Assembly (NCBI GenBank): GCA_044225675.1
Contig: JBGAIH010000001.1
Span: forward strand, 62,001-126,000
Origin: JACMQX01 sp044225675
Lineage (GTDB): Bacteria > Pseudomonadota > Gammaproteobacteria > Burkholderiales > Burkholderiaceae_C
DNA length: 64,000 nucleotides
Reading direction: 5' to 3'
Shown here: positions 35,454 through 45,257 of the stretch, one piece after another
How the letters are laid out: each line of letters opens with the position of its first letter
How positions within the stretch are numbered: position 1 is the first letter of the stretch
Program-made: the position numbers and the translations under genes
The notes under the pieces: generated by a model
Told to the model about the DNA's origin: nothing
Seen by the model: only the letters and a program-made list of their open reading frames with translations
Database searches by the model: none

Positions 35454-36962
35454 ATGGACATCCTCAACGCGCTTCTGGCCGGCTTCGCCTCGGCCATCAC
35501 CGTCAGCAACCTGCTGTGGTGCTTCGTCGGATGCGTGCTGGGCACGGCCGTGGGCGTGCTGCCGGGCATTGGCCCCGCAGTGGCGGTGGCCATGCTGCTG
35601 CCGATCACGGCCAAGGTCGACATCACCGCCTCGATGATCTTCTTCGCGGGCATCTACTACGGTGCGATGTATGGCGGCTCGACCACCTCGATCCTGCTGA
35701 ACACCCCGGGCGAGACGGCCAGCATGGTCACTGCCATGGAGGGCAACCGGATGGCGCGCAGCGGCCGCGCCGGTGCGGCGCTCGCCACTGCCGCCATCGG
35801 CTCCTTCGTCGCGGGCACGATCGCCACCGTGATCGTGACGCTGTTTGCTCCGTATGTGGCCGAGTTCGCGGTCAAGCTGGGCCCGCCCGAGTACTTCATG
35901 CTCATGCTGCTGGCCTTCACCACGGTGAGCGCCGTGCTCGGCCAGAGCACGCTGCGCGGCATCACCGCGCTGTTCGTGGGCCTGGCGATCGGGCTGATCG
36001 GTCTCGATCAGATTTCCGGGCAGCCGCGCTACACCGGCGGCGTGGCCGAGCTGATGGACGGCGTGGAGATCGTGCTGGTGGCGGTCGGTCTGTTCGCGGT
36101 GGCCGAGGTGCTGCATGCGGCGCTGTTCGAGGGCCGCGTCGCGGAGACGCAGAACCGCATGAGCCGCGTCCACATGACGGGCCGCGACTGGCGCCGCTCG
36201 GTGCCGGCCTGGCTGCGCGGCACGGCCATCGGCGTGCCCTTCGGCTGCATCCCGGCGGGTGGCACCGAGATTCCGACCTTCCTCAGTTACGCGGCCGAGC
36301 GCAAGCTGGCGCGCGACCCGCAGGCGGCCGCCGAGTTCGGCCGGGAAGGCGCGATCGAAGGCGTGGCCGGGCCCGAGGCGGCCAACAACGCGAGCGTGAC
36401 CGCTGCGCTCATCCCGCTGCTCACGCTCGGCATTCCCACCTCCAACACCACGGCGATCCTGCTGGGCGCGTTCCAGAACTATGGCATCCAGCCCGGACCG
36501 CAGCTCTTCACCAACTCGGCGGCCCTGGTCTGGGCGCTGATCGCGTCGCTCTACATCGGCAACGTGATGCTGCTGGTGCTGAACCTGCCGATGGTCGGCC
36601 TGTGGGTCAAGCTGCTGAAGATTCCGCGGCCTCAGCTTTTCGCCGGCATCCTGATCTTCGCGACCGTCGGCGCCTATGGCATGCGCCAGAGTGCGTTCGA
36701 CCTGTTCCTGCTCTATGCGATCGGCCTGCTGGGGTTGGTGATGCGGCGCTTCGACTTTCCGACGGCGCCGGTGGTGGTGGGCATGATCCTCGGGCCCCTG
36801 GCCGAAGCACAGATGCGCAACGCGCTGTCGATCGGCGAGGGCAAGTGGACGGTCTTCCTGGAGCGGCCCATGTCGGCCGCATTGCTCGCGGTCGTCGTGG
36901 CCGTGCTGCTGGTGCCGCGCGTGGCCAAGGCGCTGCGCCAGCGGCGCGCTGCGTCCCTCTGA
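35454..36962 (+). CDS. tctA: TctA large permease subunit
   Basis: A 502-aa inner-membrane protein with about eleven or twelve helices. Family motifs GVLPGIGPAVAVAMLLPIT near residue 38, the YYGAMYGGSTTSILLNTPGE loop near 67-86 and GIPTSNTTAILLGAFQNYGIQPGP near 325-348 are intact. The ATG at 35454 directly follows the tctB stop; the in-frame extension to 35352 overlaps tctB and is rejected. It uses a proton or sodium gradient. The operon lies immediately before the sigma-54 activator gene, with a 61-base gap. Confidence 0.95.
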   Translation: MDILNALLAGFASAITVSNLLWCFVGCVLGTAVGVLPGIGPAVAVAMLLPITAKVDITASMIFFAGIYYGAMYGGSTTSILLNTPGETASMVTAMEGNRMARSGRAGAALATAAIGSFVAGTIATVIVTLFAPYVAEFAVKLGPPEYFMLMLLAFTTVSAVLGQSTLRGITALFVGLAIGLIGLDQISGQPRYTGGVAELMDGVEIVLVAVGLFAVAEVLHAALFEGRVAETQNRMSRVHMTGRDWRRSVPAWLRGTAIGVPFGCIPAGGTEIPTFLSYAAERKLARDPQAAAEFGREGAIEGVAGPEAANNASVTAALIPLLTLGIPTSNTTAILLGAFQNYGIQPGPQLFTNSAALVWALIASLYIGNVMLLVLNLPMVGLWVKLLKIPRPQLFAGILIFATVGAYGMRQSAFDLFLLYAIGLLGLVMRRFDFPTAPVVVGMILGPLAEAQMRNALSIGEGKWTVFLERPMSAALLAVVVAVLLVPRVAKALRQRRAASL

Positions 36963-37023
36963 GCGCGCCCGGCTGCTCGCTTGCCCCCTGTCGAAGGCCT
37001 GCGGCAGGCGCTACCATGCCCGC

Positions 37024-38489
<1,466 letters not shown>

Positions 38490-38496
<7 letters not shown>

Positions 38497-38550
38497 AAAT
38501 CAGTCATGTGTCTGACAATCAGGCAAACCAACTTGTCTGAAAATCAGGCA
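38490..38550 (+). promoter_or_regulatory. Tandem 17-bp inverted repeats, probable enhancer sites
   Basis: Two near-identical 17-bp sites, TGTCTGACAATCAGGCA (38509-38525) and TGTCTGAAAATCAGGCA (38534-38550), are inverted repeats of TGTCTGA and TCAGGCA around a 3-base centre, with one mismatch. A third, weaker site (TGCATGAAAATCAGTCA) occupies 38490-38506, across the activator's stop codon. Spacing of centres is 19 and 25 bases. They end about 50 bases upstream of a sigma-54-type promoter, so they are probable binding sites for the adjacent activator. Confidence 0.75.
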
Positions 38551-38600
38551 AATTGAGTCGAGCTGGATAAAAAACCGTTTCAAATCAATGCACTGCAATC

Positions 38601-38616
38601 TGGCACACTGTGTGCA
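38601..38616 (+). promoter_or_regulatory. Sigma-54 type -24/-12 promoter
   Basis: The sequence TGGCACACTGTGTGCA has the GG and GC dinucleotides separated by exactly 10 bases, as in TGGCACG-N4-TTGCA; one position of the -12 element (T to G) differs. It lies 40 bases upstream of the solute-binding protein ATG at 38657 and downstream of the tandem sites, an arrangement typical of activator-dependent sigma-54 promoters. Confidence 0.75.
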
Positions 38617-38656
38617 ATAGTGGTGCGAGTTCCGTCATTCACAAGGAGACATTCCC

Positions 38657-39856
38657 ATGCTTCGTCGCACATGGTTCGCGCTGGGCGCAGCCCTCACGCT
38701 GGGTGCCAGCCTCGCCACTTCCGCGCTGGCCCAATCCAAGGAAATCCGCATCGCCCACGTGTACGGCAAGACCGGTCCGCTGGAGGCCTATGGCAAGCAG
38801 ACCGCCGTCGGTCTGATGATGGGCCTGGACTACGCCACCGGCGGCACGATGATGATCAACGGCAAGAAGATCGTCGTGATCGAGAAGGACGATCAGGGCA
38901 AGCCCGATCTGGGCAAGTCGCTGCTGGCGGCCGCCTACAGCGACGACAAGGCCGACATCGCCGTCGGCACCACCGGCTCGGGCGTGGCGCTGGCCATGCT
39001 GCCGGTCGCCGAGGAGTACAAGAAGATCCTGCTGGTCGAGCCCGCCGTGGCCGACGCGATCACCGGCGAGAAATGGAACAAGTACATCTTCCGCACCGGC
39101 CGCAACAGCTCGCAGGACGCGATCTCCAACGCGGTCGCCCTCGACAAGGCGGGCGTGTCCATCGCCACCTTCGCGCAGGACTGGGCCTTCGGCCGCGACG
39201 GCGTCAAGGCGTTCAAGGAGTCGGTCAAGACGGCCAAGGTCGTGCACGAGGAGTACCTGCCGGCCAACACCACCGACTTCACCGCAGGCATCCAGCGCGT
39301 GGTCGACGCAATGAAGGACAAGCCCGGCCGCAAGATCGTCTGGATCATCTGGGCCGGCGCGACGACGCCGTTTGCCAAGTTCGCCGATCTGCAGATCAAG
39401 GAGCGTTACGGCATCGAGGTCGCCAGCGGCGGCAACATCCTGCCGGCCATGGCCGACTACAAGCGCTTCCCCGGCATGGAGGGCGCGGCGTACTACTACT
39501 TCGGGATGCCCAAGAATCCGGTCAACGAGGCCATGGTCTCGCGCCACTACAACCAGTTCAAGTCGCCGCCCGACTTCTTCACCGCCGGCGGCTTCTCGGC
39601 CGCGATGGCCCTGGTGACCGCGCTCAAGAAGACCAATGGCGACACCGACACCAACAAGCTCATCGCCACGATGGAGGGCATGAGCTTCGACACGCCCAAG
39701 GGCAAGATGACCTTCCGCAAGGAAGACCATCAGGCCATGCAGAGCATGTTCCACTTCAAGATCAAGGCCGACCCCGCATTCGCCTGGGGCGTGCCTGAAC
39801 TCGTCCGGGAAATCAAGCCGGAAGAGATGAACGTTCCGATCCGCAACAAGCGGTAA
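38657..39856 (+). CDS. Branched-chain-type ABC transporter solute-binding protein 1
   Basis: A 399-aa periplasmic binding protein of the Leu/Ile/Val-binding (type I) family. The signal peptide spans about residues 1-25 (LGASLATSALAQ). The mature start KEIRIAHVYGKTGPLEAYGKQ is the usual ligand-loop region. It is the first gene after the sigma-54 promoter, separated from the phaZ-like gene by 122 bases with a hairpin. The ABC genes lie further downstream, so it probably feeds that LivGFHM-type transporter. Ligand unknown; a hydroxyacid is proposed on context only. Confidence 0.9.
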   Translation: MLRRTWFALGAALTLGASLATSALAQSKEIRIAHVYGKTGPLEAYGKQTAVGLMMGLDYATGGTMMINGKKIVVIEKDDQGKPDLGKSLLAAAYSDDKADIAVGTTGSGVALAMLPVAEEYKKILLVEPAVADAITGEKWNKYIFRTGRNSSQDAISNAVALDKAGVSIATFAQDWAFGRDGVKAFKESVKTAKVVHEEYLPANTTDFTAGIQRVVDAMKDKPGRKIVWIIWAGATTPFAKFADLQIKERYGIEVASGGNILPAMADYKRFPGMEGAAYYYFGMPKNPVNEAMVSRHYNQFKSPPDFFTAGGFSAAMALVTALKKTNGDTDTNKLIATMEGMSFDTPKGKMTFRKEDHQAMQSMFHFKIKADPAFAWGVPELVREIKPEEMNVPIRNKR

Positions 39857-39914
39857 GCGGGCGTCGAGCACGCGGGGCCCACCGCCCCGCCCTTCATGAC
39901 GGTTGATGAGAGAA

Positions 39915-39931
39915 CCCCCGTTGCACGGGGG
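39915..39931 (+). terminator. GC-rich hairpin after binding protein 1
   Basis: A 7-bp stem (CCCCCGT 39915-39921, ACGGGGG 39925-39931) with a TGC loop between the solute-binding protein and depolymerase genes. No U-tract follows, so it may serve as RNA stabiliser or partial terminator rather than a strong stop. Confidence 0.4.
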
Positions 39932-39978
39932 CGAGGAGGGCGCTTTTGCCCGAAACACCACATCAGGAGACAAACCCC

Positions 39979-41526
39979 ATGAGATTCCCCATGCTTTCCA
40001 GTTTCAGCGGCCGTGACCGGCTGCGCGCCGCGCTGCGCGGCTTGGCCGCCGCCTGCGCCGCGCTGGCCCTGGGCACGGCCACGGCGGCGGTGCCGCTGCC
40101 GGCCTACAACGTGGACACCAGCAAGACCAGCGTGTCGGGCCTGTCGTCCGGCGGCTTCATGGCCAACCAGCTCGGCTACGCCTACTCGTCCAAGTTCATG
40201 GGCGTGGGCGTGTTCGCCGCCGGGCCGTACATGTGCGCGGGCCACAGCAACTACACCGCCTGCATGTACAACGCCACCATCAGCAGCAGCATGCTGACCA
40301 CCATGCAGAACGACCTGAATGCCTGGAGCGGCAACCAGATCGACAACAAGGCGAACGTGGCCAACCAGAAGGTCTACATGTTCGTGGGCACGAGCGACTC
40401 CACCGTCGGCCCCAACCCCATGGCCGGTGCCAAGACCCAGTACACCAACAACGGCGTGACCGCCGCCAACCTGGAGTACGTGCAGCGCGCCAGCACGGCC
40501 CACGTGTTCCCCACCGACTTCGACAGCACCGGCAACAACAGCTGCAGCACGAGCGCCTCGCCCTACATCAGCAATTGCGGGTACGACGGCGCCAAGGCGG
40601 TGCTGACCAAGTTCTACGGCACGCTCAATGCGCGCAACAACGCGCCGGCCGCGAGCAACTACATCGAGTTCAACCAGTCGGCCTTCACCAGCAATCCGGG
40701 CATGGCCTCCACCGGCTGGGTCTATGTGCCGGCGAGCTGCCAGGCGGGCACGCAGTGCAAGGTCCATGTGGCGCTGCACGGCTGCCAGCAGGGCTACGCC
40801 ACCATCGGTGACAAGTTCATCAAGAACACCGGCTACACCCGCTGGGCCGACACCAACAACATCATCGTGCTGTTTCCGCAGGCCAAGGTGGACAACACCA
40901 GCCGCGCCACGGCCGCCAGCGGCTCGCTGGCCAACCCGAACGGCTGCTGGGACTGGATCGGCTGGTACGGCAGCAACTTCGCGCAGAAGGCCGGCACGCA
41001 GCAGGCGGCCATCATGGCGATGGTGGCCCAGCTGTCGTCGGGCGCAGGCTCGGGCGGCGGTGGCGGCGGTGGCGGCACGACCACGCTCGCCGCGCCCACC
41101 GGCGTGGTGACGTCCAACGCGACCACCAGCAGCATGAAGATCAGCTGGAACGCGGTCAGTGGCGCGGCCGGCTACAACGTCTACCGCAATGGCAACAAGG
41201 TCAACGCGCTGTCCGTGACCGCGACCAACTACACCGACACCGGTCTTGCTGCCGCCACCACCTACGGCTGGACGGTGCGCGCGACCGACTCGGGCGGTGT
41301 CGAGGGCGCGACCTCCGCGTCGGCCAGCGGCACCACCAGCGGCACGGCAGCGACCTGCTACACCTCGTCGAACTACGCCCACACCACGGCGGGCCGCGCC
41401 TACCAGTCGGGTGGCTACACCTACGCCAACGGCTCGGCCCAGAACATGGGGCTGTGGAACACCTTCACCACGACCACGCTGAAAATGACGGGTGCCAACT
41501 ACTACGTGATTGGAACCTGTCCCTGA
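39979..41526 (+). CDS. Secreted polyhydroxyalkanoate (PHB) depolymerase, type 2 catalytic domain
   Basis: A 515-aa exported esterase that hydrolyses short-chain polyhydroxyalkanoates. The signal peptide ends near residue 37 (AACAALALGTATAA). The catalytic domain, about 40-355, has a lipase box GLSSGG (54-59) near the N-terminus, with S56 the likely nucleophile. ALHGCQQGY near residue 263 and NGCWDWIGW near 325 are typical of the type 2 group. A Gly-rich linker leads to a fibronectin III domain (about 370-455) and a short C-terminal binding-type domain of about 60 residues. GGAGA before the ATG is good. It is flanked by a solute-binding protein and ABC genes, an unusual context suggesting coupled depolymerisation and uptake. 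Confidence 0.88.
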   Translation: MRFPMLSSFSGRDRLRAALRGLAAACAALALGTATAAVPLPAYNVDTSKTSVSGLSSGGFMANQLGYAYSSKFMGVGVFAAGPYMCAGHSNYTACMYNATISSSMLTTMQNDLNAWSGNQIDNKANVANQKVYMFVGTSDSTVGPNPMAGAKTQYTNNGVTAANLEYVQRASTAHVFPTDFDSTGNNSCSTSASPYISNCGYDGAKAVLTKFYGTLNARNNAPAASNYIEFNQSAFTSNPGMASTGWVYVPASCQAGTQCKVHVALHGCQQGYATIGDKFIKNTGYTRWADTNNIIVLFPQAKVDNTSRATAASGSLANPNGCWDWIGWYGSNFAQKAGTQQAAIMAMVAQLSSGAGSGGGGGGGGTTTLAAPTGVVTSNATTSSMKISWNAVSGAAGYNVYRNGNKVNALSVTATNYTDTGLAAATTYGWTVRATDSGGVEGATSASASGTTSGTAATCYTSSNYAHTTAGRAYQSGGYTYANGSAQNMGLWNTFTTTTLKMTGANYYVIGTCP

Positions 41527-41531
41527 ACGGA

Positions 41532-41563
41532 CGCACCGTCCGCCGCGCGCGGCGGACGGTGCG
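41532..41563. terminator. 32-bp perfect palindrome after the depolymerase gene
   Basis: A perfect 32-bp inverted repeat without a spacer (arms CGCACCGTCCGCCGCG and its complement) begins 5 bases after the depolymerase stop. As RNA it would form a very stable hairpin; no U-run follows. It could be a terminator acting through Rho, an RNA stability element or a dimeric protein site. It separates the secreted enzyme from the ABC genes. Confidence 0.6.
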
Positions 41564-41587
41564 CCACCCCTGCCGGAGATCCTGCCC

Positions 41588-42343
41588 TTGCTTGCGACCA
41601 AAGACCTGACCATCCGCTTCGGCGGCCACGTGGCCGTGAACGCGGTGACCTGCTCGTTCGAGCCGGGCACCCTCACGGCCATCGTCGGGCCCAACGGGGC
41701 GGGCAAGACGACGTATTTCAACCTGATCTCGGGTCAGCTCAAGGCCACGAGCGGCACGGTGTCGCTCAACGGCCGCGATCTGTCGACGGCGAGCGTGTCG
41801 GCCCGCACCCATGCGGGGCTGGGCCGCGCCTTCCAGCTGACCAACCTGTTCCCGAACCTGTCGGTGCTCGAGAACGTGCGCCTGGCCGTGCAGGCCACGC
41901 AGTCCGGCGCGCATCGCAAGGGCCTGAACCTGTGGAGCATCTGGAGCGACCATCAGGCGCTCACTGCCCGCGCCCACGAGATCCTCGTGTCGGTCGCCAT
42001 GGCCGACAAGCAGGACGCCCCGGTGGCGAGCCTTCCGCACGGCGACCAGCGCAAGCTCGAGGTGGCGCTCCTGATGGCGCTGGAGCCGCAGGTGTTCATG
42101 TTCGACGAGCCAACGGCCGGCATGAGCGCCGACGAGGCGCCCGTCATCCTCAACCTCATCCGCAAGCTCAAGGAAGACGAAACCAAGACCATTCTTCTGG
42201 TCGAGCACAAGATGGACGTGGTGCGTGAGCTGGCCGACCGCATCATCGTGCTGCACAACGGCACGCTGGTGGCCGATGGCGAGCCGTCGGAGGTGATCTC
42301 CTCGGCCGTCGTGCAGGAAGCCTATCTGGGGGTCAAGCCATGA
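41588..42343 (+). CDS. livG: Branched-chain-type ABC ATPase LivG
   Basis: A 251-aa cytoplasmic ATPase. Walker A is GPNGAGKTT near residue 35; the signature region reads SLPHGDQRKLEVALLMALEP, in which the canonical SGGQ is replaced by PHGD, as is common in LivG. Walker B is VFMFDEPTAGMS, followed by a final switch His in VEHKMDV. The start is probably TTG at 41588, because GGAGAT lies 7 bases upstream and the earlier frame (41510) has no family character. The stop overlaps the LivF start (ATGA), so livG-livF are coupled. Confidence 0.85.
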   Translation: MLATKDLTIRFGGHVAVNAVTCSFEPGTLTAIVGPNGAGKTTYFNLISGQLKATSGTVSLNGRDLSTASVSARTHAGLGRAFQLTNLFPNLSVLENVRLAVQATQSGAHRKGLNLWSIWSDHQALTARAHEILVSVAMADKQDAPVASLPHGDQRKLEVALLMALEPQVFMFDEPTAGMSADEAPVILNLIRKLKEDETKTILLVEHKMDVVRELADRIIVLHNGTLVADGEPSEVISSAVVQEAYLGVKP

Positions 42344-43107
42344 ACGCGTCAGGGCACACCATGAACGCAGCCTCTGCCGCAGGCGCCGACAATCTTCTGG
42401 TCCTGGAAGGCGTGCACACGCATATCGGCGCGTACCACATCCTGCACGGCGTGGACCTTGTCGTACCGCGCGGCCAGCTGACCATGCTGCTGGGCCGCAA
42501 CGGCGCGGGCAAGACCACGACGCTGCGCACGATCATGGGCCTGTGGCGCGGCGCGCCAGGGCGCATCACCTTCGGCGGGCGCGAGATCACCCAGCTTTCC
42601 ACCCCCGAGATCGCCGGCCTGGGCATCGCCTACGTGCCCGAGGCCATGGGCATCTTCTCGGACCTCACGGTCAAGGAGAACATGCTGCTGGCCGCCCGCA
42701 GCGCACGGCGCGCCGACCAGATGGACGGCGAGCGCCTGAAGTGGATCTTCTCGCTGTTCCCGGCCGTCGAGAAATTCTGGAACCATCCGGCCGGCAAGCT
42801 CTCGGGCGGGCAGAAGCAGATGCTGGCCGTGGCCCGCGCCATCGTCGAGCCGCGCGAGCTGCTGATCGTGGACGAGCCGAGCAAGGGCCTCGCGCCCGCC
42901 ATCATCAACAACATGATCGACGCCTTCGCGCAGCTCAAGCAAAGCGGCGTGACGGTGCTGCTGGTGGAGCAGAACATCAATTTCGCCAAGCGGCTGGGCG
43001 ACAGCGTGGCGGTGATGGACAACGGCCGCGTGGTGCATGCCGGCGCCATGAAGGCGTTGGCCGAGGACGAGGAACTGCAGCGCTCGCTGCTGGGGCTGGC
43101 GCTATGA
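42340..43107 (+). CDS. livF: Branched-chain-type ABC ATPase LivF
   Basis: A 255-aa cytoplasmic ATPase partner of LivG. Walker A GRNGAGKTT, signature LSGGQKQMLAVARAI and Walker B LLIVDEPSKGLAP are all present. The ATG overlaps the livG stop, with a second in-frame ATG at 42361. The stop overlaps the livH start (ATGA). Together with livG, livH and livM it forms a complete branched-chain-type ABC core. Confidence 0.92.
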   Translation: MNASGHTMNAASAAGADNLLVLEGVHTHIGAYHILHGVDLVVPRGQLTMLLGRNGAGKTTTLRTIMGLWRGAPGRITFGGREITQLSTPEIAGLGIAYVPEAMGIFSDLTVKENMLLAARSARRADQMDGERLKWIFSLFPAVEKFWNHPAGKLSGGQKQMLAVARAIVEPRELLIVDEPSKGLAPAIINNMIDAFAQLKQSGVTVLLVEQNINFAKRLGDSVAVMDNGRVVHAGAMKALAEDEELQRSLLGLAL

Positions 43108-44090
43108 ACAAGACATCCGACTTCGACTGGAAGCCCCTGGCGCTTGTGCCGGCGCTGGCGCTGCTGGTGTTTCCGCTGATCGGCTCGGGCTCGACCTGGC
43201 TGACGCTCACGGTGGCGGGTCTGGCCATGGGCATGATCATCTTCATCATCGCCTCGGGCCTGACGCTGGTGTTCGGCCTCATGGACGTGCTCAACTTCGG
43301 CCACGGCGTGTTCATCGCGCTCGGCGCTTTCGTTGCCACCAGCGTGCTGGGGGCCATGGGGGACTGGACGGGCTCCGACCAGCTCTGGCGCAATCTGGTC
43401 GCGGTGTTCCCGGCCATGCTGGTGGCGATGCTGGTGGCCGGGGCGGTGGGGCTGGCCTTCGAGCGCTTCATCGTGCGGCCGGTCTATGGCCAGCATCTCA
43501 AGCAGATTCTCATCACCATGGGCGGCATGATCATCGGCGAGGAACTGATCAAGGTGATCTGGGGACCGCTGCAGATTCCGCTGCCGTTGCCGCAGGCCAT
43601 GCGCGGCTCGCTGCTGGTGGGCGATGCCGCCATCGAGAAGTACCGGCTGATCGCGGTGGCCGTTGGCGTGGTGGTGTTCGGCGTGCTGGCCTGGACACTC
43701 GGCCGCACCAAGATCGGCCTGCTGATCCGCGCCGGCGTGCAGGACCGCGAGATGGTCGAGTCGCTCGGCTACCGCATCCGGATGCTGTTCGTCGGCGTGT
43801 TCGTCGTGGGCAGCGCGCTGGCCGGCCTCGGCGGCGTGATGTGGGGGCTGTTCCAGCAGAACGTGATCCCGCAGATGGGCGCGCAGGTCAACGTGCTGAT
43901 CTTCATCGTGATCATCATCGGCGGGCTGGGCTCGACCGGGGGGGCGCTGATCGGCGCTCTGCTGGTGGGCCTGATGGCTAACTACACCGGCTTCCTGGCA
44001 CCGAAGGCGGCGCTGTTCTCGAACATCGCGCTGATGGTCGCCATCCTGCTGTGGCGCCCGAGCGGCGTGTACCCGGTCACCAGCCGCTGA
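43104..44090 (+). CDS. livH: ABC permease LivH
   Basis: A 328-aa inner-membrane permease of the LivH type with eight or more helices. The segment GLTLVFGLMDVLNFGHGVFIALGAF near residue 50 is the LivH hallmark, and VIIIGGLGSTGGALIGALLVG near 270-290 contains the coupling region. The ATG at 43104 overlaps the livF stop and is chosen over a long open extension inside livF. livM begins 14 bases after the stop. Supports import through a hetero-oligomeric channel with LivM. Confidence 0.92.
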   Translation: MNKTSDFDWKPLALVPALALLVFPLIGSGSTWLTLTVAGLAMGMIIFIIASGLTLVFGLMDVLNFGHGVFIALGAFVATSVLGAMGDWTGSDQLWRNLVAVFPAMLVAMLVAGAVGLAFERFIVRPVYGQHLKQILITMGGMIIGEELIKVIWGPLQIPLPLPQAMRGSLLVGDAAIEKYRLIAVAVGVVVFGVLAWTLGRTKIGLLIRAGVQDREMVESLGYRIRMLFVGVFVVGSALAGLGGVMWGLFQQNVIPQMGAQVNVLIFIVIIIGGLGSTGGALIGALLVGLMANYTGFLAPKAALFSNIALMVAILLWRPSGVYPVTSR

Positions 44091-44104
44091 AGGAGCCCGA
44101 TCCC

Positions 44105-45169
44105 ATGCTCAACCGCATTCTCTCCGGCGACTATCCGCGCAGCCGCGTGCTGGCCGTGCTGCTCGTGGCCCTGCTGGCGGCACTGGCCCTGGCCCCGTTC
44201 CTGTTTCCCGGCGTCAAGGCGCTCAACGTGGCCGCCAAGATCCTCGTGTTCGTGGTGCTGGTCGCGAGCTTCGACCTGCTGCTCGGCTACACCGGCATCG
44301 TGAGCTTTGCGCACACCATGTTCTTTGGCATCGGCGCCTACGGCATCGCGATCGCCTCGACGCGCCTCGGCGCCACCTGGACGGCACTCGCGGCCGGCGT
44401 GGGCGGCGCGTTGGTGCTGTCGTTCCTGCTCTCGCTGGCCGTGGGCCTGTTCTCGCTGCGGGTGCGGGCGATCTTCTTCGCCATGATCACTCTGGCCGTG
44501 GCCTCGGCCTTCCAGACGCTGGCCTCGCAGCTGTCGGACATCACGGGCGGCGAGGACGGCCTGACCTTCAAGGTGCCGGCGCTGCTGTCGCCCTCGACCG
44601 AGTTCCTCGACTCGCCCTTCCTCGGTGTGAGCATCGACGGCCGGCTGCTGTGCTACTACCTGCTGTTTGCGGCCGCGCTCGTGCTCCTGCTGGTGATGCT
44701 GCGCATCGTCAATTCCCCGTTCGGCCGCGTGCTGCAGGCGATCCGCGAGAACGAGTTCCGCGCCGAGGCGATCGGCTACCGGGTGGTGGTGTACCGCACC
44801 ACGTCGAGCATCCTGTCGGCGCTGTTCGCCACCCTGGCCGGCGCGATGCTGGCGCTCTGGCTGCGCTACAACGGGCCGGACACGTCGCTGTCGTTCGAGA
44901 TCATGATCGACGTGCTGCTGATCGTGGTGATCGGCGGCATGGGCACAGTCTACGGCGCGGCCATCGGCTCGGCGATGTTCGTGGTGGCGCAGAGCTACCT
45001 GCAGGACCTGCTCAAGCTCGGTCATGACGCCGCCTCGGGCCTGCCCTGGCTTGCGGCGCTGCTGTCGCCCGACCGCTGGCTGCTCTGGCTCGGGCTGCTG
45101 TTCGTGCTGTCGGTGTATTACTTCCCCACGGGGGTGGTGGGCCGGCTGCGTGCTGCGCGCCGGGCCTGA
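44105..45169 (+). CDS. livM: ABC permease LivM
   Basis: A 354-aa inner-membrane permease of the LivM type. Characteristic segments are LLLGYTGIVSFAHTMFFGIGAYG near residue 60 and RVLQAIRENEFRAEAIGYRV near 210, followed by VVIGGMGTVYGAAIGSAMFV. It completes the ABC channel with LivH. The second solute-binding protein starts 88 bases downstream, longer than the other spacings, so there may be a separate promoter or processing there. Confidence 0.92.
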   Translation: MLNRILSGDYPRSRVLAVLLVALLAALALAPFLFPGVKALNVAAKILVFVVLVASFDLLLGYTGIVSFAHTMFFGIGAYGIAIASTRLGATWTALAAGVGGALVLSFLLSLAVGLFSLRVRAIFFAMITLAVASAFQTLASQLSDITGGEDGLTFKVPALLSPSTEFLDSPFLGVSIDGRLLCYYLLFAAALVLLLVMLRIVNSPFGRVLQAIRENEFRAEAIGYRVVVYRTTSSILSALFATLAGAMLALWLRYNGPDTSLSFEIMIDVLLIVVIGGMGTVYGAAIGSAMFVVAQSYLQDLLKLGHDAASGLPWLAALLSPDRWLLWLGLLFVLSVYYFPTGVVGRLRAARRA

Positions 45170-45257
45170 GGGGCGAGCCGTTCCTCGCTCCTGCCCGGCG
45201 CCGTTTCGATCTGACGTTTTTCGTGTGTGCATCAGAAACAGAACCAGGAGACAGCTC

